Positions 11,536 to 21,800 of a DNA stretch of 64,000 nucleotides are shown one piece after another. Below the pieces are notes generated by a model. That model was given only the letters and a program-made list of their open reading frames with translations, searched no databases and was not told the DNA's origin. The position numbers and the translations under genes were made by a program. How positions within the stretch are numbered: position 1 is the first letter of the stretch; every line of letters starts with the position of its first letter. Source of the DNA: Dendrocalamus latiflorus (taxonomy: Eukaryota; Streptophyta; Magnoliopsida; Poales; Poaceae); contig CM029631.1 of the NCBI GenBank assembly GCA_017311315.1, forward strand, positions 11,255,910 through 11,319,909, in the 5' to 3' direction.

Positions 11536-12275
11536 CACAGACAGCGACCCAGGCTAGGCTAAATAGCAGGCAGATACTGGAGGAGAGAGGCCAAGTATGT
11601 AGGGTGGTGCTTGTACCAGCTCGTCCTGGGAATGGTTCTACAGTATGAGACGGTACCACGGTAGTTGCCTGTTTGGGAACTCAAAAATTTTGCGTAAATT
11701 TTCGCAGGATTTTTAATTCCTACAAGATTTTCGGAAACATTCTCACGTTCCAAACGGAGCATGAATCTTTTTTTAATCAAGAGTTGATCCTGTGTGCATG
11801 TCACATAGAAGAAGAGAAAAACAAATAAATAAATGGTCTTGAAGTACATCACAATAGTCGCCAAGTGACGACAATTTTAATTGGCTCAGTTCATCAAACC
11901 TTCTAACTTATTTGAGTATGTAATTAACCCAAACACTTAATTTTTTTCACCAATTGCTCTAGCTCAATGCATATACATTTCAACTGTTTTCTTATATATA
12001 TTACTACCCAAATCTTCTGCAAGCGCACGGGTGCCACCTATTCTCATCTTAGCTCTCAATCAAAATTATCATCGTGTCCACAGCTTAAATCGCATGCTGT
12101 TTTAACCGTATCCTATAAAAAAAACTAAGCTTTTTTACAAGAAGATTGCTTCTGGATAAAACTAACCGTGACGTGTTTCAGTTTGTTCAGGGTCTTGCAG
12201 TTTGCATGGATAAGAAGGCACCGGAACAACACTTGGGGGACAGTTCATGTTCATCCATGCGTATAGCTGGCTGCT
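11536..12275. other. Intergenic, no gene seen
   Basis: AT-rich sequence with a 101-codon minus frame (11559-11864) that has no domain or coding bias. Nothing else is recognised up to the TAA duplication at 12276. Confidence 0.4.
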
Positions 12276-12278
12276 TAA

Positions 12279-14215
12279 GGGCCTGTTTGGATTTTATGGG
12301 CTAACAACTAGTTGCTAATTTTTAGTCCTTGTGGATCCAAACAGGAGGGCTAATGAGTGGGCTAAAGTTTAGCCAAAGCCCCAACTAGTTGTTAGCCAAC
12401 TAGTTGGCCAAACCCAGCTAATGAGGGCTAAAGGACCAGCAGGATGGAAAAAAGATGCTGATACCCACGCCAACCCTCCCAGACCACCATGCATAGGGGT
12501 ATAACAGACTTTGTACTGAGATAGTAGTACTTATTAGTCCTTGGATCCAAACAGGACTGGGCTAATCTTTAGCCAGCTAACTACTAGTCAGCTAACAACT
12601 AGTTCTAACTAACAACTAGTCCTAGTCTATCCAAAATAGGGTTGGCAACGGGGCTCATCCCCGACGGGACTCAATCCCCGTCCCCGATCCCCGCGAAATT
12701 TAAATTCCCCGAACCCCGGCCCCGGCCCCGGGCTCGGGGCCAAGTTGGGCCCGTCCCCGTTCCCCGACGGGTTTCGGGGGCCCGACGGGGCAAAATTCCC
12801 CGCCGATGTTTGTGAAAAGAACAACTTCGGCTAGTCAATAGCTTCAGTTAGTCTCATACAACAACAGGGAGAGTGAACACCATGCTGGAATTGTTTTCCC
12901 AATATGATGACAAGTTCTGGTAAATCCTTCATTCAAACAATGTGATTTAAGGACTGCAAAGCGAACTAGACCAACAACTCGTAGCTTAAACCAAACAAAA
13001 AACTGGGCGGCTGCTCTTTTTTTGCTGGAGGTTTTGTTCAACACAGGCAATAAAATGAAGCACTACCAAATTACCAATAGCAGGACTAGCACATGGATGA
13101 ATAAGAGGATAGCACGATAATAGCATATACAAGCAGCAATTCAGCATAAGAGCAATTACAAGGGTACTAAATTAGCAACTTGATGGTGATAAGAAACAAG
13201 TCGACATTGCAATGTTCACTTCACCGCGAGTGAGGAAGAGTAGAAGGGCCGGTGGGGTCACCTCGGTGGAGAAGAGGAACCGGTGGGGAAGGGCCGAAGG
13301 GGGAGCCGCCGCCGCGAGTGAGGAAGAGCCGCCGCCTTGGGTGGATGCGCCGGTCGCCGCCGCCGTGGATGGCCGAGGCTCGAGGGCCGCAGCGCCGCGG
13401 TGGTGGGTAAGGGCGTCGTCGGTCGTAGATCTGTGGAGGAGGGCGTCGCCGGTCTCAGATCTGTGGAGGAGGGCGTCGCCGGTCGCCGGGGAAGGGGAAA
13501 GGGAAGAGGGCGGCGGGGGGGGGGGGGGGGGGGAGCCGGGCGCGGTGGGGGCGGCGGGGGAGGGGGCAGAGGCGCCGGGGAAGGGGAAGAGGGCGGTGGG
13601 GGCGGCGGGGGAGGGAGCGGAGGGGGAGGGGGCGTCGCAGATCTGTAGAGGAGGGCGTCGCCGGTCGCCGGGGAAGGGGAAGAGGGCGGCGGGGGGGGGA
13701 GCCGGGCGCGGTGGGGGCGGAGGCGCCGGGGGAGGGGCGGAGGGGGAGGGGGCAGAGGCGCCGGGGAAGGGGAAGAGGGCGGCGGGGGAGGGGCGGCGGT
13801 GGAGGGGGCGGCGGGGGAGCCGGGCGCGGTGGGGGCGGCGGGGGAGGGGGCGGAGGGCCGGAGGCGCTGGGGGAGGGGGACTGGGGGGCGGCGGGGTAGA
13901 GGGCGTCGGGCGCAAGCCCGCAAGGATTGTTGGCGGCGCTGGGCTGGGGAGAGGTCTGATCGTCTGAGGGTAGGGTTTTTTTGGCTGACTTTTATATGAA
14001 GTGTAGATGACCCACATGTCAGTGATCCCCGACGGTTAACGGGGACGGTGATCACTTCCCCGGCCCCGGCCCCGCCATCCCCGACGGGGACAGTATTTTG
14101 CCCACGAAAATCCCCGCGGGGAATAAAATCCGTCAGACCCATCCCCTAATAGGTGAATTCACCGTTGGGGATCGGGGATCGGGTCACCATTGCCAACCCT
14201 AATCCAAACAGGCAC
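12279..14215. mobile_element. Tourist-type MITE, split by a hAT insertion
   Basis: The left TIR is GGGCCTGTTTGGAT and the right end reads ATCCAAACAGGCAC, its near-complement. TAA lies on both sides (12276-12278 and 14216-14218). Internal subterminal motifs AACTAGTTG and TTTAGCC occur in both orientations. Two further internal GGATCCAAACAGG words near 12334 and 12543 suggest that older family members were rearranged into it. The hAT element at 12637-14201 interrupts the right TIR. Confidence 0.8.
12637..14201. mobile_element. hAT element nested in the Tourist MITE
   Basis: The ends are TAGGGTTGGCAACGG and CCATTGCCAACCCTA. The flanking octamers are ATCCAAAA (12629-12636) and ATCCAAAC (14202-14209), a hAT 8-bp duplication with one change. 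Subterminal regions are packed with CCCCGACGGG and GGGGATCGGGG words. The interior (13200-13970) is an extreme G-rich tract with a 19-G run at 13515-13533 and repeated CGCCGGTCGCCGGGGAAGG units. Long Gly/Arg or Pro/Ala frames there are compositional. No transposase remains, so it is non-autonomous. Confidence 0.85.
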
Positions 14216-14240
14216 TAAGTTAAAGCGATCCCAAACAATA

Positions 14241-14471
14241 CTTTCTTTGTCCCAAAATATAGGTCATTCTAGGTTTCTCAAGTTTTGACTATTAATATAT
14301 ATTAAACTATATAGATTGATTATATAAAAACAATAACATTGGATTTGTCTTGCAAAATTCTTTTATAGTATATATTTTTTACTTAGTATATTATAATAAT
14401 AAATAATAGCCAAAATCTTATATTAGAGAACTAAAAAATAAAAGGTGATCTATATTTTGGAACGGAGGAAA
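14241..14471. mobile_element. Stowaway MITE
   Basis: The ends are CTTTCTTTGTCCCAAAATAT and, complementary, ATATTTTGGAACGGAGGAAA, the Tc1/mariner-derived CTCCCTCCGTCCC type. TA dinucleotides flank both sides (14239-14240 and 14472-14473). AT-rich, non-coding, 231 bp. Confidence 0.85.
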
Positions 14472-14846
14472 TACAAAACATCGTGACAATTGCAAAAGCA
14501 CATATCAGGCCAATGCACCTCAACAACCAGTTTGTATTATCCATGGTTTATCTGACCAAAATCGCCATTGTTGCACAAACATCCAACTGCAGATGTATGT
14601 CAAGCGTGGGGCCTAGCTTGTGTTCACAGCTACCCCACACACACAACCAAACCATGGGAGGGGAAAGAAGGAAAAAGGAGCAACTTTTCTCTATTTTTTT
14701 TATCACGTAGGAAAAGAGAAGACAAAAACTAAAGCAGATAAGGCCCATCCAAAAAGGGCATGGGATTTAAACAAACAAGACAACAAATTAACGGAGCACA
14801 CATATTGTGACATTATCACACCTGGTGAGTAAGATAAGAGTAGTAC

Positions 14847-15235
14847 TGTTCTTTTAAGAAATAATTCCACGGGATGTGGAGCCCTTACCTGTAATTTGGG
14901 AATGAAGGGTTGTTGTCAACGTCGTATCTCATCATTAATCCATCAGTCGATAAATCTATTAGATTATGATACGAATTTGTATATATATTTAAGTGGACGC
15001 ATAAGTTGGACTCGTCTCCGTTCCGTAATCTACTAGAAAACTTATTGTCTAGCATATATGTTGCCCTGTAGTCACATGATTGAGATACACCGAAGTTCCT
15101 CATACTTATAAATATCTCCTAATATAGTGAATTCCGTATTTTGTGCGTTTGTGGTTTTTCCCGTAAGAGTTTTCCACATTAAATCCTCGTCTTTTGTTCT
15201 TTTGATATTCTATTTCTATCGTGTATTTTATAACA
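14847..15235 (+). mobile_element. Copia-like LTR followed by primer-binding site
   Basis: The right border is firm: GTATTTTATAACA, two bases, then TGGTATCAGAGC (15238-15249), the initiator-tRNA-Met primer-binding site. The left border is inferred as TGTTCTTTTAAG, which roughly complements ATAACA. CTTATAAATATC near 15106 may be its TATA box. There is no second LTR, so the element is truncated on the right. Confidence 0.65.
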
Positions 15236-15600
15236 AATGGTATCAGAGCTTCAGGTTCAAGATCAAGGATGTTGCCCTAGGAGGAGAAGACATCGCACGG
15301 ACAAGCTGGCCCTACGCGGCGCTGAGGCGCAGCATCGAGCACTCACCTTGACTCCATTCTATGACTCGACTCCATACTGAACGTCGACTTGCACTCTACC
15401 TCGGCAACTATCCCAGGTTCGCTAGCACCATAGCCTACGCTGCTCAGCGCCACGCCATGGCATCGTACTGCACCATCTCCATCGATGATCTTCTGCCTCA
15501 AACAATCATCATCTTCCATCAAGAAGTTATGTCATCATCTCTGCATGTTTTTTTGTTGGAGGTGAAGTCCACACGGTAGCTAACGTGGCGTAGCGTGGCG
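15236..15600 (+). pseudogene. Truncated 5' internal region of the Copia-like element
   Basis: The sequence follows the primer-binding site where a gag frame would begin. A 72-codon open stretch (15361-15579) is present but I cannot match it to a gag domain, and the retroelement sequence stops before the TATA box of the next gene. It leaves LTR material about 500 bp upstream of the FORKED-like gene. Confidence 0.4.
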
Positions 15601-15750
15601 CCGCACTTATGCTGCTAGTTAAACCAACTCAAACAAAAATGGCGGTGAATTTCACCTCCCGATGATTCAAAGCTGCTGAAAAGGCTAGTAAAAATCACAC
15701 ACCAACTTTACGCCTAAACGGTTAATCCCTCTCCTCCCTCCCAGCACATC

Positions 15751-15758
15751 TATAAAAC
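15751..15758 (+). promoter_or_regulatory. TATA box of the FORKED-like gene
   Basis: TATAAAAC sits in a C-rich promoter context, with a likely start site near 15781 and a 5' leader of about 100 bases before the ATG at 15883. Confidence 0.7.
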
Positions 15759-15882
15759 CACCACCCACTTCCCCAAAGCCAAGAACTCAAAGCAGCATTA
15801 CCTCCGCTTCCCACCACCTTTACGCGCCCACACACACGTCTACACACGCGCACGCAGCAACCGCCGGCCGCGCGCCGCTCCG

Positions 15883-18800
15883 ATGAACGACTCCGGCAGG
15901 GCGGGCGCCAGAGGGGGCGGCGATCTCCGGCCGCCGGAGCCTCCGCGGGACCCGCTGGAGTTCCTGTCCCGCTCGTGGAGCGCGTCCGCCGTTGACGTCT
16001 CCCGCGCGCTCGCCGCCGCGCCGGCGCCGGGGGCGGGGCCCATCATCGCCGAGGACGTCGCCGGGGAGCTCGACGACGGAGGGAGCGGCGCCGCCTCCGG
16101 GAGCTCCTTCTCCTTCGCCTCCGCGGCCACCTCGCAGCTCATCATGGACCGGATCATGTCGCAATCGGTGCGTTTCTTGGCTCCTTTTTAAAAAAGAAAA
16201 AAATGGTATTTTTTAATTGAGCTTGTCTCTGAGTCCGTCGTTGTAGCAATTGCAGTAAAAAAAATTCTTTCTTTTTTTAATTCTTTTTAGGGGGGAGGTT
16301 GTTGAGTTCATTGTCTGTTACTACATGAAAGCTTGAGTTTCTCCCTCTGCTCTGTACTGCATTTACAACACCTGTGTGTTAGCATGATAAGTTGAAGAAT
16401 TCTTTTTTAATTACAAATTCTTTACTATCTATTAGTATCTTGTTAAAATTTTGACGCCTTTTTAGTGGCATGCGTTCTAGCAACCGGACTTAGCTCTTCT
16501 TCCCCGCAATTTGGCATTTCTTATGCCAATTAAATCTTTTTGGTTCAACTTCTTGGTTTGATTTTTCTAATCACGTACTAAATGTCTGGTTTGGTTTCAC
16601 ATACCGTCCCATTTCTCTCTTGCCGATTAGTACTTGCTTTCTTTAATGCCATCTGATCCCTGTCTTCCCTGCACTTTTGGATTAATGTGAGGACAAGAAG
16701 AAACAGCCAAAGATGAGTCCCAACTAATGATCACACCAACCTTTCCTGCCTTACTCGTCTTGCATGTTTGATGCTTATTTTCGTCACTTGGTTACTGCAA
16801 TTAGCAGCACTGTGCAGAGAGGTACTGATTTCTTGTTTCGCTGAGCAGCAAGAAGTGTCGCCGCTGACTTCCGGCCGCCTCTCCCACAGCAGCGGCCCTC
16901 TCAACGGCGGCGGCTCACTGTCTGACAGCCCGCCGGTCTCGCCGGAGGTCGACGACAGCAAGGTATTTTATCTCCAGTCCTGCACCTTAATATTTTCCTT
17001 CTTGATTGCTAATAATCTGGTTGAAGGTAAATAATCTTGTTAATTCTAGAGGGATTTGTTAATTCCAATTTAGACTATACATTCTAAAGGGGTTATTGTG
17101 GGAAATTGTTGGGAGAAGACACAAGGTAGTGTGCTTTTACTGCTTAATTGTTGCCCTGGTGGACACATGACTCCACTGCTTGTTTGGAAACGAAAATCAA
17201 ACAAGTCTGGTGTATTTATCTTGTGATTTTGTTGAGTTTGCATGGAAAAAATATAATATTTTTAGCCAACTCTGTGAACTTTGCATGAGCTGGTTATTTG
17301 GTTGTTGTTTCATTTTATGCTCTTTTTTCCTTTGGAAATGGAGCACTTGTTTGTTTCCTTCTTTTTGTGTGGAGCACACTTGAAAGACGTTGTTAACAAA
17401 GCTGTGGAGTTGTGGGACTGACTGGGACAAAAACACCGGCCTTGCAGGCTTGCAGTCTTTTCTTGCACAGAATTTTCTACACAGAGGGAAAAGAAACACA
17501 GAAAAAGAACTCGAATATTTGCTTCTCTCCATCGAATGAAATACTTTACCCCAATTCCATTTCGCTGTAAATTTTACGTGCTTTAGATTACATATCAAAA
17601 TCATTGAACAATGTATTGCAGATTTTACAGACATGTATGGAAATGTCTTTTGCCTCTTCTCGTTTCTAGGAATTTCTCACCCCAAAACGGGGAGATCTTG
17701 CGGGCTTGTGACTTGTGACCAAATCATTTCCCTTTTCTTCCATGCTTGCTCTTTGCTCATTGCCTGCCTGGTTTTCTCTTCTCCTTTTACTACATTTATC
17801 TTTGTCACTGCAGTAGTTGTTAGAGTAGTGTGTGCCTTTGTGCTTTCACAGCAATGATTGTTCATTTTCATTTCTCTTTACAGTTCCATAGGCACGCGTC
17901 ACCTTTTTACACAGTGCTAGTTTTTGTGTACAGCTTATCTACTCTAACAATTGAATCATGCCATCTAAGCAGACATGTAACAAACATTAGGGTGGTAAAA
18001 AGAATCAGCAAGTTCGGAATAGGAGGGGAGCTGTGTTGCGTGGACAAACAAAGCCTAGTGACTGGGCCATATTACCTGAGCAATGAATGCTTTAAATTAG
18101 GAAAGGAAATGTTTTCATGCCTTTCTTTTCTTTTACTGATATCACAAAGCAATGTGAAATGCATTCATTGTCCACTGCACCATGCATGTAGCCAAGCTGT
18201 GGTCTTAATAGGAACAGAAATCCCAAGGGTGCCCCCACATTGCAACTCTTCTTTGCATTGCCTCAGGGGAGACAAGTCTTAGAGAGGTCATGGTCAAAGA
18301 TTTGCATTGGCAATTTGGCAGCCACGTGAGCTTCTGGGTCACTCTGGCCATTTCAAACTGAAGAAATCACCATGTGATCTTAGTACAGTCATCCACAATA
18401 CTCCCATTCCTTTTTTTCCCCTCTTGCATCTTGGTGTGAGTGACCCTTTCTGTCCTGTACTCTTGTAGCTCTGACCAGGAAGAGGTGTTGATTTGATGGT
18501 CTTTGGTGCTTGCTTGGTGTGTAAGAAGCTTTGATTCTTGCTACCATTTCAGTCCTTTGCTCTGTCCTCTGGTCTCCTGCTTCCACAAGCAAACTCTGCA
18601 ACATGTCCAGTGTCCCACTACTGCCACTGCCACTCCCTTCTCTCTCTAGGTAAAAAGCAGCAGGCTTGCTGGCCTATGCAGCTCTTGCCCCTCCCCGCTC
18701 CCTCCTCGCTTTGACCTGTAGCTGCCTTCTTTTTTGCCCCATGAGGGCTCTCTCATTCCTTTCTTACTCCTAATTGGTAATGGGATTTGGGTCGCCTATT

Positions 18801-21800
18801 CCAAGCAGGCACAAAACAGTATGAGCCGGGCCGGCACAGCACGAATGCTCGGGCCAGGCTGGGCCTGAGAATCAAGCAAATCAGTTGGCATGGCACTGCA
18901 CATTGCATTGAGGCTGTGCTCGGGCCGGCACGGCCCGAAAAGCCCAGCGCAACATGGTGACACGCAAACATGATGGCGGCACGTGGAAGTGTCGATGACT
19001 CGGCATTGACAGCCGCGACAGGGGAAGGGGAGTGGGGAGGGAGACAAAGGCATCTCACCGTGGTCGTCGTCGCCGTGCCACCACTTTCATCGCTATTGAG
19101 GAGAGGGGAGGGAAACTGTGCCACCCCCATCGTCATAGTCATCGCCAGCTCAGATCTGGGCCAAGGCCGCCGCTGAAGGGGGATGAGGAGAGGGGAGGGA
19201 GACAAAGGCACCTCGCCATGATCGTCATCGTCGTGCCGCCACCTTCATCATTGTCGAGGAGAGGGGAGGGTAACCGCGTTGGCCCCATCGTCATGGTTAT
19301 CGCCAACTCAGATCTGGGCCTAGGCTCATAGGCTGCCACCAGCAGGGGATGAGGGAGGCGTAGATTTGAGCCAGCCTAAGCATTTCCGTGTCAAGGAGAA
19401 CCGGAGAGGGAGAGAAGATAACCGGAGAGTGAGAGGAAGAGGGAGATCGGGAGAGTGAGAGGGAGAGAATCGGGTGGATGGCATGGCCAACGGACAATGA
19501 GGGTCGATGAATGGCTCTGCCCATGGCAACGGATGGCGAGTGCTACGAGAAATGGGCAAAAGAGCTTGAGATCTCATAAGGCAGCGGTCATGCAGGAGGT
19601 AGAGAGCAACGGTCAACGACACTATAAGTACGTGGATGTACAACCCCCCAAGTAGCTCGCGATGAAATAGCACGCTTTATAGTTTTGGTAGATCTATCTA
19701 TTAGGATGGGCGAGAACCATAATTTGAAAGAACGATCCAACGCATTTTCTACCCGCAATACCAAAATATCAGTAGAAGAACCATCAAATATGATATTATA
19801 GTGATCTGTAATAGGGAGCTAGCTACACTAGAAGAAAATTTTCTAAAAGTTAGTTTTTCTTTTGCTTTAACCTCCGATATTTGGGCTTTTTCAACTTGCT
19901 ATCTTAGTGTTGTTGCCCATTACTTAGATGATGAGTACAATCTAAACAAGAAAGTCATAGGATTTTGGTTAATCGATGAGGCCAGGGAGGCCATTGCCGA
20001 TCGCATACTTGAGGTAGGATAGATAATAGGGTTCTTTCTATCACTCTTGATAACGCTTCCGCAAATACAACGACCATGGAGGTCCTCACCCCCCACTGTA
20101 GTTGTATATACGTGGATATGTTCTCCAACAGAGGTGTGTATATCACATCATCAACCTTGTTGTCCAAGATGGTATGGAGGTAATTGGTGGATATTTGAAC
20201 AATATTCGTACCACTGTTCGTTTCCTCTCAAGTAACGCACAAGTAGTTGATAGGTTCGCGGAATATTGCAAGGCCAATGATATTACCATAAGAAAAATTG
20301 GTCTTGACATGAAGGTGATGTGGAACTCAACGTACATCATGCTAAACAAGTTAGAAGAGTATGAAAATATTATAATTTTCTTTATCAATGCTAATGCTCA
20401 ACATAATGATTTCGTACTTACTGATTCAGATTGGACCGTTGTTACTCATTTTTGACATTTTTATACTCTTTCTACGAAGCAACTAAGAAGTTCTCCGGTG
20501 TTTACTATGCTACCTCATACTTAGTGATCAATTATATTTGGCTAATTGCAAAGTTATTTGCTAAATATAGATATGATACACTTTTAGGCCCTGTTGTTGC
20601 ATGGATGGAGGTAAAGTTTCTCAAATATTTTGGTTCTGTATAACATATCTATTGTTTTGCTACCATTTTTTATCCACACAAGAAGTTGAGCGGTTTGAAA
20701 ACTGCTATGGAGGGAATAGGTGAGGCACTCGATCTGAATTAATTTGAAGCTTTCAACCATGTGAAAGACAAGCTCTTTCGAGTATTCCGCTTGTACTACA
20801 ACAAGTATGGCGCTAACGAGACGTGGTCGTATGCTTCAAAGCAAGCAGCATGACTATCCAAGGGAAGCATGATGGCTCACCTATGGAAGAGGATGAGGGG
20901 CAAGGAATCTAGTTCTTCATCTCAGTCGTCCACAAGGTGGAATCCCAATGCAGAGCTCAATCACTACCTCGCCCACAACTTTGCAGCCACCGATCCTACC
21001 CTTTTGTCTGGGAAGGTCAAGCACTTCGAATGGTGGAGAGACAACCATCGCATATTTCCCGTGCTGTACCATTTTGCACGGGATGTTCTACTCGTTCCGG
21101 TGTCGACTATCTCTTTCGAGGCGACATTCAGCATGGTCGAGAGAATAATTGAAGAAAGGATATTGTTTCTCACGCCCGAGGAAATAGAGGACCTAACATG
21201 CCTCAAGGATTGGCAGAACACAGATGAACTGCTGCATCACAGATTGGAGGATCCTGAGATCACGCAGGCATTAGCCGATCTCGACATCGAGGAATAGCCT
21301 ATATGTATGTATGTAGTTACTGTACTATTTTCCTTATCAGGGGAACCCCATACTGGGGTGTAAGATTTTTAACGATAAGTAACAATATATTTGTAAAATA
21401 TTAATGAAATATTATTTTCCCCTAAATATTTACATATCTATAATTTTGTACAATTACTTAAATTTCACCATTTTCCTTCTTTTTCCCTCCATTTTTTTCT
21501 TTTTCCCTCTCATTTTCTTTTTCCTACTTCTCTCTCATGCATCCTTTCTTTTTCCCCACCTCTCTTCTTTCGGCTTCTGCGCCCACCAATCCACCCCACG
21601 CAACCGTGCCCCTCGATTCCGCCTCCCTGCGCTCCTCGATTCCACCACCGGTGAGGCCGTCCCTTTCCCCGCCTTCCTCGCTCAAGTTGTCTTCTCTCTC
21701 CAACTCCACACCTCGGCGGTGATGGCCGTTCACATAGCGACAGCTGATCTGGGCCGAGGTGGGCAAGCGCGCGGCGGCAACTAAGGCGGGTGGAAGCGGG

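Noticed and set aside
13172..14142. Long Pro/Ala/Ser-rich and Gly/Arg-rich frames (up to 294 codons) on both strands
   Set aside because: They lie inside the hAT element in a G-run tract, all frames are open because of composition, and no domain or splice context exists.
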